NCBI RefSeq assembly: GCF_021130785.1
Contig: NC_060214.1
Coordinates: 48,421,001 to 48,485,000, forward strand
Direction of reading: 5' to 3'
DNA length: 64,000 nt
DNA from: Homalodisca vitripennis
Taxonomy: Eukaryota > Arthropoda > Insecta > Hemiptera > Cicadellidae
The position numbers and the translations under genes are program-made. Shown one piece after another: positions 1 to 9,202 of the stretch (positions are counted from its first letter, which is position 1; each line of letters begins with the position of its first letter). The notes under the pieces were generated by a model. That model had not been told where the DNA came from, made no database searches, and saw only the letters and a program-made list of their open reading frames with translations.

Positions 1-1973
1 TTTATTCAGCAGATTGTTAGTGGGCTTTAGACTTGGCTTACAGAGCTACCTTCCTTTCATTACTGAACCGTCCTTATACACTTACAGTATGAGAAATACT
101 TTTGTCTTAAAAAATTCCTCAAATCTAAAAATACTACTAAACGCCTTTAACATTTAAAAATGTGAGGATTATTTTGTTAATATTCAGAAAATTAACTCTA
201 AAAATGTCTTACCTACTTGTCTGTCCACACGATTTCTCGGCTATTATCTGATCTATTGACTTGAAATTTGTCAAAAGCTTACTTTATTTTATAAAGAACA
301 CATTTGATTTATAATATTGAATGTGAAGATTTAGTCCATGGGAATTGTCTGAGCGTTAGAAAATATTCTACGTTGGTCTTATGGGTGAATATGATGCCAA
401 TGAGACACTCTCAGAATAAATACATTATTAAATAAAATTATTACAATAACATATTTTAAAATATTCAAACTTATTTTTTAAAGCTTACTCTCATCTGAAT
501 GAATTATAAACTTATATTATAACTGCTCGTGCAACCTCAACGAAGTCTGTTTCTTATATATCACTTGCTGTGCGTATCTTATCTACAATAACCTAATATT
601 TTAACAATTATTTAAGTACACTTTAAAAACATATAAAAGCTGTTTTAGTGTTTTCCAGTGTTGAATATGTTTTAAACCCACCTTTATTAATCAAAGGTGT
701 CAAATAATTAAAAACTGTCATGAATGTGATATTTATTCAACTCTCAATTATTTAGATTCAAAAATTGCTAAGAGCATCATGCTATTGCTTTGTGCTATAA
801 ACGAATACAATTTATGTAGTAATAGATGCACGAAAAAATAGTAATATGTGTAAGTTTTGACTTTCATGAGTTAGTATCGTTTTGTAAATAAAATTAATGT
901 AAAAATATATTATATGTCAAAACTCATTAAACAAATTACAAATAAATATGCTAACAAAATAAAACTATTACTATATGTTGATAAAACACTACTTTTCCAA
1001 ATTGTTTATTTTTTGGAAGAGACCTTTCGAACAAAAGGTTTCATCTTCAGGCAACTCCACACATAAATATTTACACGTTGTTTGTTACAATAATATTAAA
1101 ATAACATATGGTGTAAAAATTTAAATACAAATATTTTGGAAATATTTCAGCCAGTGTGAAAAATTTAATTTGACTACAGTTTAATTTTTGAATATACTGA
1201 GAAGAAAGAAGATTGGAATTTTCAATAAGACCATCTTCATTGTTCATGAGTTTTTCTTTATTTCTGATTATGTCTAGTGTTTCTCAAGCATTTAAGTTCA
1301 TTGGTTTTGTTATTTCCTTAATTAATTTTAGATTTTTAATTGATGTTCTGTGTCCTGATTCAATGCCGTGCTTGGCTACAGCAGATTTGACAACTCTTCC
1401 ATATTTTGTGTGTGATAAATGCTCTTTAAATCGTGTTTTTATTGTTCTTTTTGTTTTTACAATATAAACACAACAATAACTAACAAAAAATTACATTAAA
1501 ATATATTTGGTCACATTCATCGAATCCTTTTTTTATAAATAAAAAAAAAAACTCCTGCTATATATCCACTAGTAACGAAAAGCCTGTATTCAATTACAAT
1601 GCACAGTTTCTATTCTATTCTTGCTTATGTTATATTGCTTTACATCTCATGCTAAAAAAATAATTACCAGGTTTGATATAAGTTTCATCATTGCATCTGT
1701 AGTAAATTAAAATTTTGTTGAAAGATGAGAAAAGTTTGGTGTACAAGCTAATTCAGTAAAAAGTTATTTATGCAGCAGAATGTAATCCAGATGCAAATCT
1801 AGTTGTTTCTTGTCTGTGTTTTGTTCAGTGACTTGGCACAAACTAACTATTTAGATTCTCGCCAACTGTCTGTCCGTCTGTATGCCCAGACGCAATATCT
1901 AGCCAAATTGTTGTACACAATGAAAGTCTTTTGACTTCAAAGTTTTATAATTTTACATTAGCAACATTAATAC

Positions 1974-1976
<3 letters not shown>
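1..1976. other. AT-rich left flank, no supported gene
   Basis: Apart from one retroelement fragment (listed separately), I see no coding potential. The first 70 or so bases resemble 37640-37710 (shared words GGGCTTTAG, TTACAGAG, CTTCCTTTC), so a dispersed repeat enters the window from the left. Confidence 0.6.
1213..1485 (-). pseudogene. Penelope-like element GIY-YIG endonuclease fragment
   Basis: Read on the minus strand, this stretch gives a nearly open translation whose order of motifs matches the C-terminal end of GIY-YIG endonuclease domains of Penelope-like retroelements. It has a V-Y-I-x-K-T segment, then T-R-F-K-E-H, then S-A-V-A-K-H, then a tail with N-L-N-A-stop-E. The TGA stop falls where a tryptophan (N-A-W-E) would be expected, and nothing else of the element (no reverse transcriptase) is visible nearby. 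It is a dead fragment. The 84-residue open frame on the plus strand over the same bases is its antisense shadow. Family assignment is from motif order only. Confidence 0.55.

Positions 1977-2032
<56 letters not shown>
1977..2032. repeat. (TA)n microsatellite, left side of Polinton insertion
   Basis: About 28 TA units directly abut the left end of the Polinton. The same repeat resumes at the right end (17120-17150), so the element appears to have inserted inside a TA tract. Confidence 0.9.
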
Positions 2033-2034
<2 letters not shown>

Positions 2035-2218
2035 TAGATATGAATATGCCGATTCTGGCGCACTTTTGGGACAGACAGAAAATCAATGTAAAATACTGTT
2101 TAAAGGACAATAAACTAATCTGTAACTCACGAATGAAAAATTAACCGAATCTATAGCTGTTTTACTGTTCATTGTAGGCTTCTAATTTCTAAGCTGTTTT
2201 AATGAAAAATCCAGAAAT
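2033..2218. repeat. left terminal inverted repeat of the Polinton
   Basis: About 186 bp that reads as the reverse complement of 16860-17119. Outer parts (2033-2100) and inner parts (2145-2218) match closely. The middle (about 2101-2144) is diverged, and it is where the right copy carries a 60-bp duplication. The inner boundary is ccagaaat at 2211-2218, just beyond the stop codon of the first gene at 2230. Confidence 0.9.
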
Positions 2219-2229
2219 GTTCGAAATCT

Positions 2230-2535
2230 TTATTCTACAAAGTTAATTGTAACACAGTCTTTATCTTTAATAGTCTTCTTTCCAGTAACAACCAAGTGTA
2301 ATTTTTCATGTTTATTCAATTCTTTAATCTTTTTTTCATCCAAAACAGTCAAAAATCTGTTCGGTAAGTGTACTTTACAATCTTCCAACTCGGCAATTAT
2401 TGTAAACCCGAATTTATCTTTTATTTTCTCCAAATTCAAAATTTTGTATTTCTTATTTTCTTCTAATTCTATTAATCTCTTGTATTCTTTGAACTTTAAA
2501 TCACCAACCTCATTTAATTCTTTTAGTAGCTCCAT
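2230..2535 (-). CDS. small conserved Polinton protein, possible OB-fold ssDNA-binding protein
   Basis: A 101-residue lysine-rich protein encoded toward the left end of the element, ending 12 bp inside the TIR boundary. Residues 1-28 look helical. Residues 29-101 alternate short hydrophobic strands with charged turns (KYKILNLEKI, FTIIAELEDC, LHLVVTGKK, CVTINFV), a layout that fits a five-strand OB fold. The position next to polB, transcribed divergently, would suit a ssDNA-binding role in protein-primed replication. I recognise the type as recurring in arthropod Polintons, but the function is inference. The start is fixed by the shared motif TTTTTCTTATTTAAATGG. Confidence 0.5.
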   Translation of the reverse strand: MELLKELNEVGDLKFKEYKRLIELEENKKYKILNLEKIKDKFGFTIIAELEDCKVHLPNRFLTVLDEKKIKELNKHEKLHLVVTGKKTIKDKDCVTINFVE

Positions 2536-2803
2536 TTAAATAAGAAAAATTTCTTAACTAAGGTTTGTAGAAGGCAATTTAAATTCTCTATACTACTTTT
2601 TTCAATAATTTTAAGTCTTAGTTTACACATTTTTTAAATAATAAATAGAAGAATCTATCACTGTTTCACCAGAAATTGTGCTGATTTCTGTCAAATTCAA
2701 GTAAAAATCATTACTTTTTCAAATTCTAAAAATATTGAAAAAATAGTATTATAGAATTTAAATTATCTCCTACAAATCGCTAGTTAAAATTTTCCCTATT
2801 TAA

Positions 2804-5800
2804 ATGGAGAGGAAAAAGATATCCTGCCCGTACTGCAAAAAAGATGTTTTCGAACATCATTTTACCAGGCATTATAATTCAAAGAATCATCTGAAAAATA
2901 AAGATATTTATGAAAAAGAACTAAATTATTTGAGGAATTGGGCTAAAGAAAATCAAATTGTAGATCATGAAAAGATGTACAATATAGAAAAATTGCGTGA
3001 ATTAAAGAAAAACTTTAAGGAAGATAAAAAAGATCTCAATCTATTTAATGATGAAAAAATTCAATCAATCGCTGAAAAATTGTCCATTGAAACAAACGAT
3101 AAAAATAAGTCTGAAATGATCGAAGAAATTGACAAAACGCTTAATGAGAAACCAGAAAATATCATTGATGTCGAAGTTTTATCCTCTATCCATGGTCTTT
3201 TCAAGCAATACATTTTAACGAATTTAAATGAAAATTTCATGTCAATTTACAAATATCTTTCTATTTTGCGTCCAGAAATTAAAAGTTTAATCGAAAAATT
3301 TCAAGAAACCGTTAAAAATATGAAGGGCTATCTCTCTTTAGAATGCGAATACGAACGTACTTTAGTGAACGGTGAAACACAAACTTGCCCAATGTATTTT
3401 ACTATAAAAGCAGACGAGATCTTTGACATAAACGACTTTATTACTAAGCAATTTAATAAATTAACACATCGAGAACAAACGAATCATCCAAATAAAGGTT
3501 CTGGATGGACATTAAAACGCTGCAAACAACTAGTTTTGAGCCTTAATAAACACGAATTTATGAACGCAGGATCATATATCGATTTACCAAAGAAAATCAA
3601 AGATAAAAAAGCTTGTATAAATATCAAAAATAAAGATGATTATTGCTTTATTTATTCTATCCGATGCGCTATTGAAAAACCCGAAAGAGACTGCGAAAGA
3701 TCAAAACAATATGAAAAATTTGTAAATGACGAGATATTTTCAGGTTTCGAGTATCCAATGTCCTTAAAAGATATACAATTATTTGAAAAACGAAGTTACA
3801 ATTCCAAGTACAAATATCCAAAAATGTCTATCAATGTCTACAGTTTTGATGAAAGTATTAAGGTTGTTCCGTTACAAATTTCTGAAAAATATGATGCAGA
3901 ATTAAATATTGATCTACTGTATGTAAAACAAGAAGACAAATCTCATTTTGTTTTGATAACCGATTTAAGTAGGTTAGTGAGTTCTCAAACATCCAAACAT
4001 GGACATAAAAATTTTCTATGTAGGAGATGTTTAAGCCATTTCTACAAATCTAGAGATTTAGCAGACCATTTAGAAATTTGTAAAAATCACGAAGTTTGTA
4101 AGCCAATTATGCCGTTTCCGGGTCAAACAACTAAATTTACTAATTATCAAAAGAAGTTTAGCCATCCGTACGTAATTTATATGGACTTTGAAAGCATATT
4201 AGAGAAGATTCCCACATGCAAAAACAATCCGCAAAAATCGATCACAACCAAGATTCAGAAGCACATTCCATATGGTTTTACTCTATACTTAGTGTCTAAT
4301 GTGACCAATCGTATGTACAAGCCGATATGTTATCGAGCCAAAAATGAAGAAGATTTGCCAAATGTTCCTGCAAAATTGTTTGAAGAACTTAATAAATTAT
4401 CGAAATACATAGCTAAAAAGTATAATTCTAAGAATAAAATACCTATGAAATTAACTGAAGAAGAAGAAATTTCGTATCAAAATTCCAGTCTTTGTCATAT
4501 TTGTGAATTTGAGGGTTTTGATAATCAAACAAGAAAAAAAGTACGAGATCATTGTCATTTAACAGGTAAATTTCGAGGTGCTGCTCATTTATCTTGTAAC
4601 TTGAATCTCAAATTTCCTCAAAATATTCCCGTTTTCTGCCACAATATGTCATGTTACGATACTCATTTGTACATAAAAGAGTTGGCAAAACAGTATGGTA
4701 ATGTTGATTTGATCGCAAACACAGATGAGAAATATATAAATTATTCTGTAAATTCTGGATATGGATATGAGTTTGAAGATGATAAACCAAGAAAGTTCAT
4801 CAAGTTTTCTTTCGTAGATACGTTCAGATTTATGGCATCGTCTATAGAAAAGTTAGCTAAAAACCTCAAAAAAGATGATTTCAAACATACAAATCATTTT
4901 ATACAAGATGGTCTGAACGCAATTCTAGATAGACAACCAAATGACGAAGAAGAAATCTTTAAAATTCTATCTGGAAAAGGCATATTTCCTTACGAATTTA
5001 TCGACAGTATTGAAAAAATTGATTACACAGAAGAATTGAGAATTCAAGATTTCTATTCACTTTTGACAGACGAGAGCATATCTGAGAAAGATTTTCAACA
5101 CTACTTAAATGTATGGAACAAATTAAAAGTAAAAAATCTAGGAAATTACTCCGATCTCTATAACATTCAAGATGTTCTATTGCTCGCTGATATCTTTGAA
5201 AATTTTAGGAATATTTGTTTGAATTGCTATAAACTTGATCCAGCACACTATCTAACAGCTCCCAGTCTTGCATGGGATGCTATGTTAAAATTAACGAATA
5301 TAGAATTACAATTAATTAGTGATTATAATATGTATTTGATGATCGAAAAAGGTATTCGCGGAGGCATTTCTCAATGTATTAAACGATATGTGAAAGCAAA
5401 TAACAAATATTTAAAAGATTTTGATAAGACAAAGCCTGAAAACTATTTGTTGTACGTCGATGCAAATAACCTTTATGGGTATGGCCTAATGCAAAATTTA
5501 CCATATAACGAAATCAAGTGGATGGATCCAAAAACTTACACAACTGCAGAATGGAAAGAAACAATTTTGGAACTCACTGGCGACGAAGATTATGGCTATA
5601 TTCTCGAAGTCGATCTAGAATATCCGAAGAATTTACATGAAAATCATAAAGATTTGCCTCTTGCTCCAGAACATTATAACAACAAACTTTGCACAACTCT
5701 ACTGGATAAAACTGAATATGTTGTTCATTCGAGAAATTTGAAATTCTATCTGGAACAAGGAATGGTGTTAAAACATGTGAATAGAGTTATTGCATTCGAT

Positions 5801-6694
5801 CAGAAGCCTTTTATGAAAGATTACATTGATTTTAATACTAGTATGAGAACCAAAGCTACAAGCGACTTTGAGAAAGATTTTTACAAGCTGATGAACAACT
5901 CTGTTTTTGGAAAATCTATGGAAAATGTGAGAAACAGATGTGATATTAGACTAGGAAATGAAGAATTTTCAATGAAACAAGCTAAGAAAATAAATTTCAA
6001 ATGCTTTAACATCTTTGACGACAACTGTATAGCGAGTCACATGTACAAGCAGAAAGTTAAATTTAACAAGCCAATCTACATAGGTTTTTCAGTTCTTGAC
6101 CTTTCAAAATTGTTAATGTACGAGTTTTATTACAACAAATTAAAGAAGTTTGATCCAGATTTGAATCTGTGTTACATGGACACAGACAGTTACTTCCTAG
6201 AATTGAAACGTGATCCTTACAAAATTATTAAAGAAAATATAGATGACTTTGATACAAGTGATTATCCAAAAGATCATGAATGTTTCACTACTAAAAACAA
6301 GAAGGTAATAGGGAAATTCAAAGACGAACTAAATGGGGAAATCTTAGAAGAATTTTGTGGTTTGAGGTCAAAGATGTACTCGTACAAATATCTAGACAAA
6401 AATCCAGTTAGGTGTAAAGGAATTAAGAGAAGCGTTGTAAATAAAACAATAAATATCGAAAACTTGAAGAGATGTTTGTTTGAAGATAAAGAAGAATTTA
6501 GAGAGATGACAGTAATCAAAAGCTATAAACATGATTTGTATACCATCACCATAAACAAGCTGGCACTGAACGCTAAAGATGATAAGAGAAATGTCCTAGA
6601 AAATAAGATCGATACAGTACCGTATGGATATAAAGGCGAAGCAAAATCTAATATATTAGATGAGTTAAATAAACTTGGAAACTTTGACATGTAA
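2804..6694 (+). CDS. polB: protein-primed DNA polymerase B
   Basis: A 1296-residue family B DNA polymerase that would copy the linear element from its TIRs. Order of parts: an N-terminal C2H2-like finger (C8, C11, H23, H29); a region around C281-H381 of unknown role; a second finger (C406, C409); 3'-5' exonuclease with Exo I D461-F-E463, Exo II HNMSCYDTH (D619) and Exo III Y-x3-D790; and the polymerase palm with motif A D886-A-N-N-L-Y-G, motif B K1028-x3-NSVFG, and motif C Y-M-D1126-T-D1128-S. Between Exo I and Exo II is a CxxC...DHCH segment (C564-C567, D582-H585, C near 597), which looks like an endonuclease VII-type zinc/HNH module. All catalytic aspartates are present. The stop TAA abuts the integrase ATG directly. 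The start lies in TTTTCCCTATTTAAATGG. Confidence 0.96.
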   Translation: MERKKISCPYCKKDVFEHHFTRHYNSKNHLKNKDIYEKELNYLRNWAKENQIVDHEKMYNIEKLRELKKNFKEDKKDLNLFNDEKIQSIAEKLSIETNDKNKSEMIEEIDKTLNEKPENIIDVEVLSSIHGLFKQYILTNLNENFMSIYKYLSILRPEIKSLIEKFQETVKNMKGYLSLECEYERTLVNGETQTCPMYFTIKADEIFDINDFITKQFNKLTHREQTNHPNKGSGWTLKRCKQLVLSLNKHEFMNAGSYIDLPKKIKDKKACINIKNKDDYCFIYSIRCAIEKPERDCERSKQYEKFVNDEIFSGFEYPMSLKDIQLFEKRSYNSKYKYPKMSINVYSFDESIKVVPLQISEKYDAELNIDLLYVKQEDKSHFVLITDLSRLVSSQTSKHGHKNFLCRRCLSHFYKSRDLADHLEICKNHEVCKPIMPFPGQTTKFTNYQKKFSHPYVIYMDFESILEKIPTCKNNPQKSITTKIQKHIPYGFTLYLVSNVTNRMYKPICYRAKNEEDLPNVPAKLFEELNKLSKYIAKKYNSKNKIPMKLTEEEEISYQNSSLCHICEFEGFDNQTRKKVRDHCHLTGKFRGAAHLSCNLNLKFPQNIPVFCHNMSCYDTHLYIKELAKQYGNVDLIANTDEKYINYSVNSGYGYEFEDDKPRKFIKFSFVDTFRFMASSIEKLAKNLKKDDFKHTNHFIQDGLNAILDRQPNDEEEIFKILSGKGIFPYEFIDSIEKIDYTEELRIQDFYSLLTDESISEKDFQHYLNVWNKLKVKNLGNYSDLYNIQDVLLLADIFENFRNICLNCYKLDPAHYLTAPSLAWDAMLKLTNIELQLISDYNMYLMIEKGIRGGISQCIKRYVKANNKYLKDFDKTKPENYLLYVDANNLYGYGLMQNLPYNEIKWMDPKTYTTAEWKETILELTGDEDYGYILEVDLEYPKNLHENHKDLPLAPEHYNNKLCTTLLDKTEYVVHSRNLKFYLEQGMVLKHVNRVIAFDQKPFMKDYIDFNTSMRTKATSDFEKDFYKLMNNSVFGKSMENVRNRCDIRLGNEEFSMKQAKKINFKCFNIFDDNCIASHMYKQKVKFNKPIYIGFSVLDLSKLLMYEFYYNKLKKFDPDLNLCYMDTDSYFLELKRDPYKIIKENIDDFDTSDYPKDHECFTTKNKKVIGKFKDELNGEILEEFCGLRSKMYSYKYLDKNPVRCKGIKRSVVNKTINIENLKRCLFEDKEEFREMTVIKSYKHDLYTITINKLALNAKDDKRNVLENKIDTVPYGYKGEAKSNILDELNKLGNFDM

Positions 6695-7714
6695 ATGGAA
6701 GATGATTTGATTCACTGCCACAAGTGTAAAAAGAAAACGAAAAATATAGATTCAAAAATCGTTCAAACTCAAAATGGATTGTATAGAATTGCTGCAAAAT
6801 GTTCAAAATGTAAGACAAACAAGAGTAAGTTTATAAAGAATCCAAATCCAAAACCTGTTAAGCAAGAATTGAAGACTAAAGATGAGATAGAGATTGAAGC
6901 TCGAGAAATTCATGCACCAGTACGAAAAAAGTTTAAAAAGAGAAAAATTATAACATTAGGAATTGACGATTTATGGGCAGCAGATTTAGTTATAATGTCT
7001 AACTATTCAGATCAAAATGATGGATTTAAGTATATGTTAAATGTTATTGATACTTTCTCAAAATATGCTTGGTCAAGAGCTATCAAAAGAAAAAACGGCA
7101 AGGATATTTCAAAAGCTTTCGAAGATATAGTAAAAGATGCCATAAGGATCAATCACAAACCTCCTAACCTACTTCATACAGATAAGGGTTTAGAGTTTAA
7201 AAATAAAGAATTTAACGATGTTTTGAGGAAATACAACATTAAGATTTATCATACTGAAAACGAAGAGAAATCAAGTATTGTAGAGAGATATAACAGAACT
7301 CAAAATGAGAGAATGAAAGTAATTTTTGAGATTAATAAAAACTTTAAATGGATCGATATTCTTCAAAAAATCGTAAAGAAATATAACGATACTGTTCATA
7401 GCACAATCAAAATGAAGCCTAAAGACGTAGATAAAGATGCAGAAAAAGAGTTATTAGAGTCGGTTTTTAAGTATGTTCCACCAGAAATTCACACGAAAAC
7501 TAAATTTAAAGTCAATGATCATGTAAGAATTGTTAGTAAAAAACAAACATTTTCGAACAAATATAAGAACAATTGGTCAAGAGAAATCTTTGTGATTTAT
7601 CAAATTAATAACACAGATCCTGTAACTTATAGTATAAAAGATTTAAATAATGAAGAAATAACCGGAAAGTTTTATGAATATGAATTGAGAAAGTCAAAGA
7701 TTTTTTCTATATAA
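6695..7714 (+). CDS. int: Polinton RVE-family integrase
   Basis: A 339-residue retrovirus-type integrase that would insert the linear DNA and create the target duplication. It has an N-terminal zinc ribbon (C8, C11, C36, C39), then a linker. The RNase H-like catalytic core has D97 (AADLV), D163 (HTDKG) and E197 (SIVERYN), with 33 residues between the last two. The C-terminal domain at about 270-330 (HVRI...WSREIFVIYQI...YSIKDL) resembles the chromo/SH3-like tail of Polinton integrases. The ATG follows the polB stop with no gap (TAA|ATG), and its own stop likewise abuts the next ATG. The N-terminal ribbon is nearly the same as the stand-alone protein at 14199-14342. Confidence 0.94.
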   Translation: MEDDLIHCHKCKKKTKNIDSKIVQTQNGLYRIAAKCSKCKTNKSKFIKNPNPKPVKQELKTKDEIEIEAREIHAPVRKKFKKRKIITLGIDDLWAADLVIMSNYSDQNDGFKYMLNVIDTFSKYAWSRAIKRKNGKDISKAFEDIVKDAIRINHKPPNLLHTDKGLEFKNKEFNDVLRKYNIKIYHTENEEKSSIVERYNRTQNERMKVIFEINKNFKWIDILQKIVKKYNDTVHSTIKMKPKDVDKDAEKELLESVFKYVPPEIHTKTKFKVNDHVRIVSKKQTFSNKYKNNWSREIFVIYQINNTDPVTYSIKDLNNEEITGKFYEYELRKSKIFSI

Positions 7715-8098
7715 ATGGAGGCTCAAAAGAAATGTTCAATCTGCAAAGAAATAAAAGGTTTTGAAGCTTTTTATAAAGATAAAAATAGGAAAGATGGAAT
7801 GCATTATTATTGCAAAGATTGTGAAAGGGAATATCATAAAGAATTATATGATAAAATAGAAAAATTAACTTTGGAAGATAAAGAATGTCTTAAATGTAAA
7901 GAAACTAAAAAAATTTCAGAGTTTAATAGTGATCACTATAGTAGAGATAAGAAAGACTCATATTGTAAAGATTGTGTAAAGAAGAATCTTCATAGATTAT
8001 ATTATGAAGATACTCATTGTGAATGTGGAAGAACTATAAAATGGTTAAATAATTATCAAAAACATTTACAAACAAAATATCATAATTCGAGAGTTTAA
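7715..8098 (+). CDS. small zinc-finger protein, function unknown
   Basis: A 127-residue protein with three potential zinc sites. Two are similar repeats of CxxC-x22-CxxC (C7, C10, C33, C36 and C58, C61, C84, C87), each with a K-x-F-x-x-F/S-E-F-like segment and YCKDC at the second pair. The third is a C2H2-like end (C102, C104, H117, H123). Repeats of this type occur in many phage and giant-virus proteins, often near HNH nucleases, but no nuclease residues are visible here. The ATG directly follows the integrase stop and lies in TTTTTTCTATATAAATGG. The 3' end overlaps the convergent BRO-like gene by 4 bp. Confidence 0.8.
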   Translation: MEAQKKCSICKEIKGFEAFYKDKNRKDGMHYYCKDCEREYHKELYDKIEKLTLEDKECLKCKETKKISEFNSDHYSRDKKDSYCKDCVKKNLHRLYYEDTHCECGRTIKWLNNYQKHLQTKYHNSRV

Positions 8099-8904
8099 TA
8101 AAATTTATTAACATTTTCATCGTGTAATTTAGATATTCTATAAATCAGTCGAGATTCTGCCATATTTGTAGTAAAATGATTTCCGTTGTATAAAATATTC
8201 AAAGATTCTTTCATTTGGTTATACAGATTGATAGAATTTGGTTCGTCATCAATGAACAAAATCTCTAATTCAGGATAATTTATTTTTAGATGTTTTAATC
8301 GGTTTGGTATTTCTCGTTTCTGAGCTCTGATAACGTAATAAGGCCATTCCCACATGTGATTCTTCTTAATTAACACAAAAACATGGTGTTTTTTCTTATC
8401 AAAATCTTTACATACCATATCTCTCTTCATTAATTCCATTCGCAATTCTTGATTCTCTATTTTCAATGATTTCATTTCATCTTTAATTTGTAACTGTTTT
8501 ATTTCATCTTTTAACTGCTTATTTTCGTTTTTGAGTTTGTACTCACCATATTTTCTAATGGAAGGTAATACTTCTTTCGTAACCCAATTTTTAAACAATT
8601 TCGCTTCTGGTTTATGCGATCTCAAAATTAAAGAATAAAGTCCAGATTCATTAACGAAAACAGTGTTATTTTGGAAGTTTGAAGGTAAGCTATTTATAGC
8701 CCCCCTTATATTTAGATTAAAATAGAAGTTTTTATCATCTTCGTCAACGTTTATTCTGATCGTTTGCATAGTATTTTCATATTCTAGAATTTTTGCTACG
8801 TCTTTAGCCTTAAACCAGATCACATTGTTTTCGTCAACAATCGTAAAGATATGTTTGTTATTGAATTTTAGTTGATTATTGAGTAGGTCTACAACTGACT
8901 CCAT
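8095..8904 (-). CDS. BRO-N domain protein
   Basis: A 269-residue protein. Residues about 13-120 match the Bro-N fold of baculovirus repeated ORF and phage antirepressor proteins (ENNVIWFKAKDVAKILEY near 25-42; VNESGLYSLILRS at 84-96; FKNWVTKEVLPSIRKYGEY at 104-122). A charged coiled coil follows at 122-162. The C-terminal domain at 172-240 (HHVFVLIKKN, YYVIRAQKREIP, ELEILFIDDEPN) is of the kind that follows Bro-N in insect DNA viruses. Bro-N domains bind DNA and are usually linked to gene regulation or host modulation; the role here is inferred. Start context is ATTTCTATCTAAATGG on the minus strand. A scrambled partial copy lies just upstream. Confidence 0.88.
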   Translation of the reverse strand: MESVVDLLNNQLKFNNKHIFTIVDENNVIWFKAKDVAKILEYENTMQTIRINVDEDDKNFYFNLNIRGAINSLPSNFQNNTVFVNESGLYSLILRSHKPEAKLFKNWVTKEVLPSIRKYGEYKLKNENKQLKDEIKQLQIKDEMKSLKIENQELRMELMKRDMVCKDFDKKKHHVFVLIKKNHMWEWPYYVIRAQKREIPNRLKHLKINYPELEILFIDDEPNSINLYNQMKESLNILYNGNHFTTNMAESRLIYRISKLHDENVNKFY

Positions 8905-8936
8905 TTAGATAGAAATAAAATTTAACTAGTAATTTT

Positions 8937-9200
8937 TATTTTGAGTGTAAAGTCCAGATTCATTGATAAAAACAGTGTTTTTTTGTAAGAGTCGCGATTC
9001 GATACCCTTGTCAGAATCTATGTTTTCAAAGCTTTTTTTGTATTTTTCTTTAACATTGTCTTTATTCGTATTTTTTGTGAATATTTGTGAGGTGGCCCTC
9101 GAGGGCTACCTTATCTTTTAGATAAAAGTATTGGTATTTATCATCATTATCAACTCGTTTGGAAAGTTTGAAGGTAAGAACGATTCGTTCCCCCCCGATT
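8937..9200 (-). pseudogene. scrambled partial duplicate of the BRO-N gene
   Basis: The 298-bp gap between the BRO and penton genes holds three pieces that resemble parts of the BRO-N gene. Positions 8942-8985 resemble 8637-8680 (AAGTCCAGATTCATT). Positions 9108-9160 resemble 8705-8752 (TTATCATC...TCAAC). Positions 9164-9197 resemble 8676-8710 (GAAGTTTGAAGGTAAG, then a C run). Their order is changed and no reading frame survives. It also contains a GC-rich palindrome (9091-9110). It is most simply read as the relic of a tandem BRO duplication. Confidence 0.6.
9091..9110. repeat. GC-rich 20-bp palindrome
   Basis: A perfect 12-bp core GCCCTCGAGGGC (9095-9106) is extended to a 20-bp near-palindrome, with one G/T mismatch pair. 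It stands out in an element that is otherwise strongly AT-rich. It could be a protein-binding site or chance debris of the duplication around it. Confidence 0.6.
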
Positions 9201-9202
9201 CA

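Noticed and set aside
1931..2113. Frame across the TA tract and left TIR, and the similar one at 16957-17247
   Set aside because: Runs of Tyr-Ile come from (TA)n, and both cross an element boundary, so they cannot be conserved genes.
4608..4790. Antisense frame inside polB, and similar antisense frames at 6274-6519, 11394-11630, 11927-12109 and 13319-13552
   Set aside because: Shadows of strongly supported genes on the plus strand, with no motifs and no start motif.
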